NCBI GenBank assembly: GCA_964408185.1
Contig: CAYOYK010000008.1
Coordinates: 1 to 64,000 of the forward strand
Reading direction: 5' to 3'
Source of the DNA: CAYOYK01 sp964408185
GTDB taxonomy: Bacteria > Bacillota > Clostridia > Christensenellales > Aristaeellaceae
DNA: 64,000 bases
Shown here: positions 25,287 through 33,609 of the stretch, in pieces
Position numbering within the stretch: position 1 is the stretch's first letter
Layout: every line of letters starts with the position of its first letter
The notes under the pieces: model-generated
Told to the model about the DNA's origin: nothing
Database searches by the model: none
The model's input: only the letters and a program-made list of their open reading frames with translations
Translations under genes and position numbers: made by a program

Positions 25287-26063
25287 TCAGCCGGTGCATT
25301 CAACCGACAGCTTGTCCGCAATCATCGCAATGAATTCGCCGTTCGTGGGCTTGTCCTCCTTGGAGCAGACCCGGCAGCCGAAGGCGTGGTTCAGGCTCTC
25401 TACGCGGCCGCGGCTCCACGCCACCTCGATGGCGTGGCGGATGGCGCGCTCCACCTTGCTGGCGGTGGTATCAAACCGCAGGCCGATGTTGGGGTACAGC
25501 ACCTTGGTAATGCGGTTGATGGTCTCCGGCTCCTTGACGACCATCTTGACGGCCTCGCGCAGGAAGGAGAAGCCCTTGATGTGCGCGGGAATGCCGATGG
25601 TGAGGAACAGGTTGCCCAGCCGCTCGTCAATGCTCTGCGCACGCGTTGCCGACGCGGCGGACGCGACGCTGCAATCGCTGATGGATTCGCCAAGCGCGGC
25701 CTCGCGGATGTGCAGGGCAAGCTCGGCGATATCGAAGGGCTTGACCATGTAGTAGGTTGCGCCGCGCTCGATGGCGCGGGCCACAAAGTCGTCGCGTCCA
25801 AGCGCCGTGACGGCGATGATTTTGGGCTCCGGGCTGAGGCCCAGCTTGTGGGTTTCCTCCATTAGGCGATAACCGTCCATGTGCGGCATGATGATGTCCG
25901 TTACCAGCACATCGATGGGCTCGCCGGCGAGGATGCTCAGCGCGTCCGCGCCGTTGGAGGCTTGGCGTGGTGCGGCAAAGCCCTCCTGTTGGGAAAGATA
26001 GTCGTACATGGTCGCGCGCAGCTCCGTGTTGTCGTCCACCAGTAGTGTGCGGATCTCCGGCAT
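25287..26063 (-). CDS. spo0A: Stage 0 sporulation protein A
   Basis: Master response regulator for entry into sporulation; 258 residues. The receiver domain has the acidic pair in LLVDDNTEL, the phospho-acceptor Asp in VLVTDIIMPHMDGY, Thr in AVTALG and Lys in YYMVKPFD. The C-terminal DNA-binding domain shows the Spo0A recognition region TTASKVERAIRHAIEVAW and the closing DKPTNGEFIAMIADKL. ATG 26061-26063 follows AGGAGGAGGAG. The classical spoIVB neighbour is absent on the side that can be seen; upstream is a zinc-ribbon/TPR protein separated by a terminator. A candidate promoter and 0A-like box are listed separately. Confidence 0.97.
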   Translation of the reverse strand: MPEIRTLLVDDNTELRATMYDYLSQQEGFAAPRQASNGADALSILAGEPIDVLVTDIIMPHMDGYRLMEETHKLGLSPEPKIIAVTALGRDDFVARAIERGATYYMVKPFDIAELALHIREAALGESISDCSVASAASATRAQSIDERLGNLFLTIGIPAHIKGFSFLREAVKMVVKEPETINRITKVLYPNIGLRFDTTASKVERAIRHAIEVAWSRGRVESLNHAFGCRVCSKEDKPTNGEFIAMIADKLSVECTG

Positions 26064-26122
26064 GGGTCTCCTCCTCCTGTCCTGACTGTTTTTTTGAAAG
26101 GAATCGTGTTTCCTTTTTCTGG

Positions 26123-26151
26123 ATTATAGCATATAATGCGAACGAAGGGAA
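26123..26151 (-). promoter_or_regulatory. Candidate spo0A promoter
   Basis: Minus strand: TTCCCT (26146-26151), 17-nt spacer, TATAAT (26123-26128). The -35 is weak, as expected for a regulated promoter. Confidence 0.5.
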
Positions 26152-26152
26152 G

Positions 26153-26181
26153 TATTCGATACGAATAGTATACGTCCGACA
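26153..26181 (-). promoter_or_regulatory. Palindrome and 0A-box-like site upstream of spo0A
   Basis: TATTCG-ATA-CGAATA is a perfect 15-nt inverted repeat (26153-26167). On the minus strand TGTCGGA (26175-26181) differs at one base from the Bacillus 0A box TGTCGAA. Both lie just upstream of the candidate -35, a position suited to a regulator; autoregulation by Spo0A is an inference. Confidence 0.35.
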
Positions 26182-26305
26182 GAATGTGACACGGACAAGC
26201 ACCCAACCGTCCAAAAGCGACAGAAATACCGAACCCCCAAACGCCGGCGTTGGATTTGCTGACGAGCAAACCCGCATTATGCCAACGGTTGCCGTAACAG
26301 GGGGC

Positions 26306-26342
26306 AAAAAGGAAAGGCGGACGGCCGCACCGACCGTCCACC
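26306..26342 (-). terminator. Terminator of the zinc-ribbon/TPR gene
   Basis: 9-bp stem (26334-26342 with 26316-26324, one G-T pair), then a T-rich run on the minus strand (26306-26315). Confidence 0.65.
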
Positions 26343-26404
26343 ATATGTAGAGGGTTACCGGACCCGCACCCACAAGGATTCCTGAAAAGAAAATCCCCAT
26401 TTTG

Positions 26405-28342
26405 TTACGGCTGATAAAAGTATGAGATTTTATATACCGAGCCGCCCTTGATGTGATATTGAAGCGCCCAGACCTTGCTATCGGCTGTATTGGTGGTGTA
26501 TTGCACGATGCGCGTGCCGTCCGCCTGCGGCTCCACAAAGCCGATGTTGGGGTCGTCGTAGTACAGGCCGCGGCGGCCGTTGGGGGACTCAGGCTGGCCC
26601 ACATCCTTAAACGCGCCGATCACGGAGCTTTCGCTCGCGCCGATCCCAACGCCGCGCGGCCCGTCGCACAGGTTCTGCGTAAAGTCGATCCGCGCAAGCA
26701 GCCAAGAGTTGCTGTTGAGGATGAACACCGCTTCACCCCACGAGTAGGTAAGCAGCTTGGCGTCGTAGGTCGTTGCAAGGTACTGCGTGTCCGTCTCACT
26801 GGACGGCTCGCCAAACTTGCTCTTAAAGTCGGACAGCACGGTGCCGTTGACCTTGAAGCTGACAAACACATCCTCTTCGGAATAGGGCTTTTGCATATAT
26901 GGCGCGCAGTCGATCTTGTAAAACACCTCCAGCGTGGAGCTCATTTTGCCGTAGGTGTTCACGCATACGGCCTTCAGCCACACGCGCCCGTTGGGCAGCT
27001 GGATGGGCGTGCCGTCGTACACAGGGCTGGTCTCGTCCGGCTGGGAGCCGTCGATGGTATAATAGAAAACCAGCTCCTCCTTCTCGTCGCCCTCGCCGCA
27101 GCGCAGGCTGACCGTCTTGGGCTTGCTGTACGTATTGGGCGCCAAATTGCAGCGCGGCGCGGCGGGGGAGGGGTAGTAGATGATGTACTGTACGCTGAGC
27201 GGATCGCTGACCAAATCCCCGCTGACGCAGACCGCGCGCAGCGTGATGGTGCCCTCCGGAACGGTGATGGGGCCGTCCACCAGCACGCCGTCCTGCGGCA
27301 GCACCGCCGCGTCGTCGGTGGTGTAATACACGCTGTACCCCTGCGCGGAGGTCAGGTTGACCTGTTGGCTCAGCTTGTAGCGCCCCGCGGCAAGGTCAAC
27401 CAGCGGCGTGTTGGGGATATAATCCTTGCGCTCCAAGCGATAGGTCTCTTTGTCGGTGTTCGTGTAGGCCAGCTGCATCATGTCGGCGGCCTCAGGGCGG
27501 CGGCCCTCGTTCTGGTACAGCCGGATCAGCGCCGTGTAGGCCTCGGTTCGGCTGGGGCTGACGGTTTCCGCCATGGTCAGGTAGAGCTTCTCGGCCTCGT
27601 CGTCCTGCTCGGTGAGCTCGTAGGCGTTGGCCAGCAGCAGCAGGCCGTCGTAGTTTTCGGGGTCGAGCAGATCGGCGATGCGATAGGCCGTGATGGCCAT
27701 AAAGACGTCGCCCTTGTCCGAGTAATCGGAGCCGACCACCCAGTACGCCTGCGCGGGCGCGCTGTTGAGCGTCTTGAGCGCCGCACTGCGGGCCTCGGCG
27801 GACGCGTCGTCCGTAGAGCGCGCGAGCGTAAAGGTATCCTCCGTGCAGTCCTTCACCACGCTGCGCGCCGTCATGCGCTGGCCCTCATCCGTCTGGCTCA
27901 TGTAGACATAGTATCCGGCCGCCGCAAGGATGCACAGCACCACAACGATCAGCCCCACCAGCATCCAGTTGACGGGATGCGCCTTGACGGGCTTGGATAC
28001 GTAATGGCCGCCGCGCATGGAGATCGGCCGCTGTGCGGTATGCGTGGGCACGCCGCGCTTTGCGGTAGGACGGCTGGCGTAGGCGGAGGAGATGTTCTTG
28101 GCGTTCTTTTTGCGCATGGGGCTGGGCGGGGCCAGCGGCACGGAGGACAGATCAAAATCGCCGTATTCGGGGATTTCCTCGCGCTCCTCGTCGTGCAGCG
28201 TGGGGGCGGAAGCGCTCACGCGGCCCTGCCGCATGGCCCGCACGCCGGTCTCCCGCGCGGCCTCCGCGCGCAGCGAGGTGCCGCAGGTGCTGCAAGTAAG
28301 CGACTCGTCATCCATATAGGTTCCGCAGCGTGGACAGATCAT
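26405..28342 (-). CDS. Zinc-ribbon, membrane-anchored TPR protein with chitobiase-type beta domains
   Basis: 645 residues. An N-terminal zinc ribbon (CPRCG...CSTCG, residues 3-21) and a long charged linker are followed by one membrane helix (about 126-148, WMLVGLIVVVLCILAAAGYY). TPR-like repeats (about 190-305) come next, then two chitobiase/FN3-like beta domains (YYTTDDAAVLPQDG; YYTIDGSQPDETSP), and a C-terminal domain (about 480-645) with RGVGIGASESSVIGAFKDVG. The zinc ribbon should be inside and the rest outside. Similar beta domains occur in the CotH-family protein of this window. Function unknown. AAAGGAGG lies before ATG 28340-28342, and the HD-domain gene ends 15 nt upstream. Confidence 0.75.
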   Translation of the reverse strand: MICPRCGTYMDDESLTCSTCGTSLRAEAARETGVRAMRQGRVSASAPTLHDEEREEIPEYGDFDLSSVPLAPPSPMRKKNAKNISSAYASRPTAKRGVPTHTAQRPISMRGGHYVSKPVKAHPVNWMLVGLIVVVLCILAAAGYYVYMSQTDEGQRMTARSVVKDCTEDTFTLARSTDDASAEARSAALKTLNSAPAQAYWVVGSDYSDKGDVFMAITAYRIADLLDPENYDGLLLLANAYELTEQDDEAEKLYLTMAETVSPSRTEAYTALIRLYQNEGRRPEAADMMQLAYTNTDKETYRLERKDYIPNTPLVDLAAGRYKLSQQVNLTSAQGYSVYYTTDDAAVLPQDGVLVDGPITVPEGTITLRAVCVSGDLVSDPLSVQYIIYYPSPAAPRCNLAPNTYSKPKTVSLRCGEGDEKEELVFYYTIDGSQPDETSPVYDGTPIQLPNGRVWLKAVCVNTYGKMSSTLEVFYKIDCAPYMQKPYSEEDVFVSFKVNGTVLSDFKSKFGEPSSETDTQYLATTYDAKLLTYSWGEAVFILNSNSWLLARIDFTQNLCDGPRGVGIGASESSVIGAFKDVGQPESPNGRRGLYYDDPNIGFVEPQADGTRIVQYTTNTADSKVWALQYHIKGGSVYKISYFYQP

Positions 28343-28357
28343 GGACGGCCTCCTTTC

Positions 28358-29032
28358 TCAGGCGTGAAGGCCGGGCCGATTGTTGACGGGCCGGTCGTTG
28401 ATTTCCAGCTCGAAGCTCTGGCCTAGGTAAGCCGCGGCCTTTTCGCACATGATGATGCGGGGCAGGTAGATGCTCAGGTATTCCAGCACCGAGGAGGACG
28501 CGTCCATTTGCAGGGACTGGCGAATCACGCGCTTTTCCTTGTCCACGACCACGGTGTTTTCTTGAATGGCAAAATTGACGCGATCGTGCACGTCGGTGGG
28601 ATCGGGCTTGCCGTTGCGCACACGGCTTTTGTGCGCGTCGCTTTTGTCGCCGATGATCAGGCTCGCGCTGACGGCGCTGGATACGGTGCCGCTATCCTCC
28701 TCGTGGTTGCCCACGGCGGTGATGACCTCCAGCACGTCGGGCAGGGGCATGCCGGCCTCGCGCAGGATGGGGTAGAGCAGCACCGCGCCGTTGGGGCCGT
28801 GGTCGTGCCGATTGATGGAGTTGCCCACGTCGTGTACCCAACCCGCAATGGCGGCCAGCTCAATTTGATGCTCGTCGTAGCCCAGCTCGCGCAGCACGCT
28901 GCTGGCGGTGCGGCTCACATAGCTCAGGTGGCGCGGGCCGTGATCAGTATAGCCAAGCGCCTCCAAATAGCGGTTGGCGGCTGCGACCAGTCCGCGAATA
29001 CATTCGTTTTGCTTGATGTCGTTCAATGTCAT
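28358..29032 (-). CDS. HD-domain phosphohydrolase
   Basis: 224 residues. The metal-binding HD signature is present: DHGPRHLSYV (first His), GWVHDVGN (the HD pair) and AVGNHEEDSG (further His). Probably a cytosolic metal-dependent phosphohydrolase on a nucleotide or phosphoester; the substrate is unknown. AAAGGAG precedes ATG 29030-29032. It lies between a HEAT-like protein gene and the zinc-ribbon/TPR gene on the same strand. Confidence 0.85.
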   Translation of the reverse strand: MTLNDIKQNECIRGLVAAANRYLEALGYTDHGPRHLSYVSRTASSVLRELGYDEHQIELAAIAGWVHDVGNSINRHDHGPNGAVLLYPILREAGMPLPDVLEVITAVGNHEEDSGTVSSAVSASLIIGDKSDAHKSRVRNGKPDPTDVHDRVNFAIQENTVVVDKEKRVIRQSLQMDASSSVLEYLSIYLPRIIMCEKAAAYLGQSFELEINDRPVNNRPGLHA

Positions 29033-29090
29033 GATGTGCTCCTTTCCCGCGCCAAAGCGCGGCGGCCTCGCTGATGCAACGGCGCGGGGC

Positions 29091-29921
29091 TTACTTTTCC
29101 TGCATCCTGCGCATGGCTTGATAGGTGGAATCGCCCGTAAAGTCCCGCACGGGCGCTTCGCCGCCGAGGCGCTCTACCGCGTTGCGGATCTCCAAAAAAT
29201 CGATGTAGCTCACGTCGTCGCTCTCGGCCGCGTCCAGCAGGGGCTCCAGCGCGCGGTCGTCATCCAGCTTGCCAAGGTAGCTGGCAAACAGCGCGCGCTT
29301 GTCCTTTTGCTTTTGGAAGCTCTCCAGCGCGAAATGCAGCACCTCGTCCGTGACGGGATAGTCGCTCAGGTAATCCAGCAGGGCTTCCTTGCCCACGCTG
29401 TCCGCCGCGCGGAAAGCCGCGCGGCAAGCCTCAAGGGCAGGCTCTCCCATATCCTTGAGGCTCTCAAGGGATTGCTCCAGCAGGTCGTCGTCCTCGTTGC
29501 GCTCCACCTGCCAGCGCACATAGGTGATGAGCGGCTCCTGCCGCTCCATCTCGCGCAGCAGCTCGATGGCGTTCGCGCGCGCGTCCAGCGGCGCGTCCCG
29601 ATCGACCATGAGGCCAAGCAGCGGCTGCGTGGAGGTATCCGGCAGCTCGGTGATGCGGTGGAGCAGCAGGTCGGGCACGGGCACGCCTGTTTCTGCATAC
29701 TCGCGCATCCATTCCACAAGCAGCTTGCCGTCGTCGTATTTCTCAAAGTATTCGGCGGGCGTCTCGCCGCCGAGCCAATCGGCCTTGGCGTTGAGGAATT
29801 GCAGGTAAACGCCCGGCACCTCGTCCTCCATATCGTCGATATTCTTGAAGCGATGGCGGTTTTTCTGCTCCCAGTCCTCCCAGCAGGCCATAAAGCGCGC
29901 GTCAAAATCAATGCAATCCAT
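29091..29921 (-). CDS. HEAT-like helical repeat protein
   Basis: 276 residues, acidic, predicted all helical. Repeating patterns such as TSTQPLLGLMVDRDAPLDAR, EPLITYVRWQVE, EPALEACRAAFRAADSVGKE and DDDRALEPLLDAAESDDVSY resemble HEAT/armadillo-type repeats, which act as protein scaffolds. No catalytic motif or signal peptide is seen. ATG 29919-29921 was chosen because GAAAGGA ends 9 nt upstream; an upstream in-frame ATG abuts that site. Its start overlaps the end of the TPR gene by 14 nt, so the two are coupled. Not recognised as a named family. Confidence 0.65.
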   Translation of the reverse strand: MDCIDFDARFMACWEDWEQKNRHRFKNIDDMEDEVPGVYLQFLNAKADWLGGETPAEYFEKYDDGKLLVEWMREYAETGVPVPDLLLHRITELPDTSTQPLLGLMVDRDAPLDARANAIELLREMERQEPLITYVRWQVERNEDDDLLEQSLESLKDMGEPALEACRAAFRAADSVGKEALLDYLSDYPVTDEVLHFALESFQKQKDKRALFASYLGKLDDDRALEPLLDAAESDDVSYIDFLEIRNAVERLGGEAPVRDFTGDSTYQAMRRMQEK

Positions 29922-31680
29922 CTGGACCATCCTTTCTGTGGCTGGGCTGTGGGGCGGGCTCCTGCGCGGCAAGGAAGCTCATCGCCGGGCGAATGCGCCG
30001 CCGCTGGTCGGGCGGATAGGCATAGATCGGGGTTGGCTCGCGCATGCGCTCCGGCCCCAGCTTTTGCCACGCGTACAGCGCGAAGGCCGCCGCCCATACC
30101 TCCGGCGCGTCCTCCGCGATGGCGCGGCGCGTGGCGCTCGGCATGCGGTTGAGCATCCGGGTCGCCAGCGTAACGGCCGGCGGGCACTCCGTAAGCTCCA
30201 GCAGCTTCTCCATTAGCTCGTGCAGCAGGGCGCGAAGCGGCTGCTTTTCGGATGGCTCGCTTGCCTTAAGCGTGATTTGCGCGATGCGGCCCTCGTGGTA
30301 GACCACATAGGGTGGCTCCGCGCCCAAGCTCAGCAGGCAGGACGCCGCGCAGCGCTTCAGCTCGTCGCTCGCGCCGGGCAGCACCAGCACCTTGCGCAGC
30401 AGGCTCTCGGCAGACTCGCGGGGGAGCTGCATGGCGGCCAGCTGCAACAGGCGCTCAAGGTGCATGTCCGGCAGCTCCATGGCGTACAGAAACCGCCCCT
30501 GAAAGCTCGGATCGTTGAGCAGCGCGTCGCAGAACGGCTCCACGCCGTTTTCCAGCTTCGCGGTCAGCGAGCGGAGGAGCTGCTTGGCGCAGCCCGGCCC
30601 CACCTGCGGGTAGAAGGGGATGGTCACATACTGCTCGCGGATATCCTCAAAGTGCTTGCGCACCGAGGTAAGATCGGCGTTGGACTCAATCAGCTTGGCC
30701 ACGATCTCCGCCTGATACTGGCAGGGCACGTCGGCCGGGTCGATATCCAAGCAGCGGTGGATGTATTCGTCCGCAAGGCGCAGGTTTCCCTGCTGGATGC
30801 AGAACACGCACAGATTGCTCAGCGTGGGCACGCGGTTGGGCGATTGCGACAGGTTGTGTTTGAGCATGCACAGGGCCGTCTCCGGCAGCTTGAGAAGAAG
30901 CGCGGTGGCGCAATAGATCTGCTCCTCGTGCGCATAGCGGCACAGCGGCGCGGCGCGCAGCAGGGCGGCGCCGGCCTGCCCGCGCATGCCCTTGGCGGAG
31001 AAGGCGCTGGCCAGCGCGCACAGCGTCTGCACGCTGTACGGGGCCTGCCGCACGGCGATGCGGGCGTGCAGCAGGGCGCGATCCGGCTGGCGCAGGGCAA
31101 GGTAGGTTGTGGCATAGAGGGTGTGCAGGCGCTCGTCCTTACGCCGCTGCTTGTTGGCGCGGCGCAGGCAGGCAAGCGCCCGATTGTACTGGCAATCGCT
31201 CAAGTGGTCGCCTGTCTGCGCCATCAGCACGTCGTACCGGGCGTAGCCGGTCTCCTTGGGCGCGTAGAGCAGATCCTCGATATCGTACAGCTCCTCCTCG
31301 TACACCAGCGCGTCGGGGCGCTGGCGGAGGATGTGCAGGTAGTTGGCATACGCGTCGATGGCCTCCTGCTCGCGCCCCAGCATCAGCATATTTCGGCCGA
31401 TCAGCTGGTAGCCGTCCGGCTCGGAAGGGGCCTGCGCCACCACGTGGAAGGCCTCCCGATTGCTTGCCTCGTAGCATTGCAGCGCTTGCAGCGCCTGCGC
31501 GTAGGCCACGCGCGTATCCACGGCGACGGGCTCCATGGCCATGGCGTGCCGCAGCAAATAGGCCGCCCGGCGGGCCTGCCCGCTGCGCAGGCATTGCTGC
31601 GCGTGCTCCGTCCAGTAGGACGCGCTGCGCTGAAGGGATACCACCTGCCCCGATCGGGGCGGCTTGCGTAGATAGCTCAT
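29908..31680 (-). CDS. Tetratricopeptide-repeat protein
   Basis: 590 residues, no signal peptide. TPR-like pairs fill residues 20-330, for example ASYWTEHAQQCLRSGQARRA, EPDGYQLIGRNMLMLGREQE, ERLHTLYATTYLALRQPDRA and RVPTLSNLCVFCIQQGNLRL. The C-terminal 250 residues are helical without a recognised domain. ATG 31678-31680 overlaps the hslO stop as ATGA, and its end overlaps the HEAT-like gene. Likely a scaffold within this operon; partners unknown. Confidence 0.75.
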   Translation of the reverse strand: MSYLRKPPRSGQVVSLQRSASYWTEHAQQCLRSGQARRAAYLLRHAMAMEPVAVDTRVAYAQALQALQCYEASNREAFHVVAQAPSEPDGYQLIGRNMLMLGREQEAIDAYANYLHILRQRPDALVYEEELYDIEDLLYAPKETGYARYDVLMAQTGDHLSDCQYNRALACLRRANKQRRKDERLHTLYATTYLALRQPDRALLHARIAVRQAPYSVQTLCALASAFSAKGMRGQAGAALLRAAPLCRYAHEEQIYCATALLLKLPETALCMLKHNLSQSPNRVPTLSNLCVFCIQQGNLRLADEYIHRCLDIDPADVPCQYQAEIVAKLIESNADLTSVRKHFEDIREQYVTIPFYPQVGPGCAKQLLRSLTAKLENGVEPFCDALLNDPSFQGRFLYAMELPDMHLERLLQLAAMQLPRESAESLLRKVLVLPGASDELKRCAASCLLSLGAEPPYVVYHEGRIAQITLKASEPSEKQPLRALLHELMEKLLELTECPPAVTLATRMLNRMPSATRRAIAEDAPEVWAAAFALYAWQKLGPERMREPTPIYAYPPDQRRRIRPAMSFLAAQEPAPQPSHRKDGPDGLH

Positions 31681-32564
31681 GCTTTTCCTCTTGTGGCTCG
31701 TTGCAGGATGTCGGTCAATTGCGGCGCGGTAAAGAACTCCTTGCGCTGGCAAAACTCGCAGGTCAGCTCCGCGCCCTCCGGCTGATCGTCAATGAGCGCT
31801 TGCAGCTCCTTTTTGCCCAGTGAGATCAGCGCGCGTTCCATGCGCGCGCGCGTGCAGCCGCAGTGGTAGCGCAGGGGCGTGGTTTCCAGCACCACGGGGT
31901 CGAGGCCGTTCAGCCAGCTTTGCAGCAGGGCCTCCGGCTCCTCGTCGCGCATCGCGTGGCTGATGTCCCCAAAGATCGGCGAGCGGAGCTCCAGCTGGTC
32001 GATCACGTCGCTTGGGCACCCCGGAAGGGGCTGCAGCAGCAGACCGCCCGCGCTCTCCGCGCCCATGCCGGCGGTGAGCACGCCCAGAGCGACCAGCGAC
32101 GGCGTTTGCTCGCTTTGCGTAAAGTAGAGCGCAAAGTCCTCGGCGATCTCGCCGGAGACCAGCGCCACCTGCCCGATGTAGGGGTTTTTCAGCCGCAAAT
32201 CCTTGACGACGGACAAACGGCCGCTCGCGCCGACCGCCGCGCCGACGGGCAGCTTGCCGTCGGCGCGCAGGGGAAGCTGCACCGACGCGTCGCCCAGCGA
32301 GCCGCGCACACTCGTACTGTCGCCGACCGCCACCAGCTTGCCGATGGGCCCGTTGCCCGCCACGGTGACCGTCACGGAGGCGTCCTTCTCCTTTAGCATG
32401 CAGCCGATCATGGCCGTAGCGGTGAGCAGGCGGCCCAGCGCCGCCGCGCAAACCGCCGTGCAGCCGTGAATGCGGGCCGCCTCGGCGACGGTATCGGTGG
32501 AGCGGATCATCAGTCCGCGCACCGCGCCGTCCCGGAGGGTAAAGTGCAGAATCCTGTCGTTCAT
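31677..32564 (-). CDS. hslO: Redox-regulated chaperone Hsp33
   Basis: 295 residues, normal for Hsp33, the cytosolic holdase switched on by oxidation and unfolding. The four zinc-binding cysteines of the redox switch are present as CGC (in YHCGCTRARMERAL) and CEFC (in LTCEFCQRKEFF) near the C-terminus. The substrate-binding domain has GRLLTATAMIGCMLK and TAGMGAESAGGLLLQPLPG. AAAGGAG precedes ATG 32562-32564, which overlaps the stop of the methyltransferase gene as ATGA. Confidence 0.95.
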   Translation of the reverse strand: MNDRILHFTLRDGAVRGLMIRSTDTVAEAARIHGCTAVCAAALGRLLTATAMIGCMLKEKDASVTVTVAGNGPIGKLVAVGDSTSVRGSLGDASVQLPLRADGKLPVGAAVGASGRLSVVKDLRLKNPYIGQVALVSGEIAEDFALYFTQSEQTPSLVALGVLTAGMGAESAGGLLLQPLPGCPSDVIDQLELRSPIFGDISHAMRDEEPEALLQSWLNGLDPVVLETTPLRYHCGCTRARMERALISLGKKELQALIDDQPEGAELTCEFCQRKEFFTAPQLTDILQRATRGKA

Positions 32565-33328
32565 AGGCTCTCCTTTGTAGGCGCGTCCAGCGGCTTGCGT
32601 GCCGCGACGTGTACGCGGTGGCATTCCGCCGCCGGAGGCTGAAAATTGCGGTCGCCGTAGAACTGGACGTCCGCAAAGCCGGATAGCGCAAGCTGCTCCC
32701 GCAGCCGCTCGTTGCCGTGGCCGAACTGGCGCTGGGATTCCTGAATGCGGCGATAGGTCTCCTCGCGCTCGCGCACAAAGATGCTCAGCTGCATGTGCAC
32801 GCTGCAATCGGACTCGCGGTAGGCGTTCTTCCATAGATAAGCGATCTCGCGCGTCTCGTCGCACATCATGCTGTTGCCCAGCACATGGCAGAGCTTATAC
32901 GGCGTGCTGAGGTCAAAGAACAGCCCGCCGCCGGGCCGGAGCGTCGCGTACGCCGCGTCAAAGAACGCGCGCAGGTCTTGCTCGCCCTCCAAATAATTCA
33001 GCCCGTCGCAGGTGCACAGCACCGCGTCCATGCTGCGGTGCAGCTTGAGCTGGCGCATATCCTGCCGCACGAAGGGGATCATTGTTCCGGCCTGCCGGCT
33101 CTTCTGGCTGGCCTCAAAGAGCATATCCGCGCTCAGATCGATCCCCGTCATTTGGTATCCGGCCAAGCTCAGCGGAATGGTCAGGCCGCCTGTGCCGCAG
33201 GCGCATTCCACCACCTTGCCGGCGGCGATGCCGTACTGCGTCATCAGCGTCCGATAATAGCCTGCCCAGCCGTCGTAGTCCACGTCCGCCATCAGGCGGT
33301 CGTACACCGTTGCGAAAGCTGTGTACAT
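32561..33328 (-). CDS. Class I SAM-dependent methyltransferase
   Basis: 255 residues. Motif I VVECACGTGGLTIPLSLAG, followed by TGIDLSADML (acidic end of strand 2), FVRQDMRQL and TLRPGGGLFFDL, define the SAM-binding Rossmann fold. The N-terminus YTAFATVYDRLMADVDYDGW is typical of a broad Bacillota clade next to various housekeeping genes; the substrate is unknown. A strong AGGAGG precedes ATG 33326-33328. Overlaps hslO by 4 nt; the SASP gene ends 10 nt upstream. Confidence 0.88.
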   Translation of the reverse strand: MYTAFATVYDRLMADVDYDGWAGYYRTLMTQYGIAAGKVVECACGTGGLTIPLSLAGYQMTGIDLSADMLFEASQKSRQAGTMIPFVRQDMRQLKLHRSMDAVLCTCDGLNYLEGEQDLRAFFDAAYATLRPGGGLFFDLSTPYKLCHVLGNSMMCDETREIAYLWKNAYRESDCSVHMQLSIFVREREETYRRIQESQRQFGHGNERLREQLALSGFADVQFYGDRNFQPPAAECHRVHVAARKPLDAPTKESL

Positions 33329-33338
33329 CTGGTTCCTC

Positions 33339-33557
33339 CTAGTGCCCGCCGCGCTTGCGCTCCTGTCCGATCAGCCCGCCGATTCGGCCGGTATCCTTGG
33401 CGGAAAGGCCCGCCCAGCCGACCTGCCGCACGCGATCCAGCAGCCCCAGCTCGCGGGCCAGCTCGTACTTGCGCTTCTCGTCGCGGGTGAGATAAGCCAG
33501 CGCCTGCCGGCGGATCGCGCCGGACTGCGCGGGCCCGATGTCGTTCTTCCTGCTCAT
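33339..33557 (-). CDS. SspF-type alpha/beta small acid-soluble spore protein
   Basis: 72 residues, basic. The segments KYELARELGLLDRV, VGWAGLSAKDTGRIGG and LIGQERKRGG match the minor alpha/beta SASP type of Bacillus SspF (KYELAKDLGF, GGWGEIRARDAG). Such proteins coat and protect DNA in the spore. AGGAGG lies before ATG 33555-33557; the longer frame upstream belongs to the neighbouring gene's region. Being ahead of methyltransferase and hslO, it may be read with them, while spore use would need a forespore promoter, which I did not find. Confidence 0.8.
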   Translation of the reverse strand: MSRKNDIGPAQSGAIRRQALAYLTRDEKRKYELARELGLLDRVRQVGWAGLSAKDTGRIGGLIGQERKRGGH

Positions 33558-33609
33558 ACGCCGCCTCCTATACGGCTCATTGTGCGTCGCGGAGGCGGTT
33601 TTGATTCGA

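Larger units (their letters stand above)
26064..26404 (-). other. 341-bp spo0A upstream region, no gene
   Basis: Holds the spo0A leader, a TATAAT promoter, a 15-nt palindrome (26153-26167), a 0A-box-like site, and the terminator of the upstream gene (26306-26342). In the leader a 7-bp hairpin (AAAGGAA/TTCCTTT) lies just upstream of the run of As before the ribosome-binding site. Open frames here do not look coding. Confidence 0.6.
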
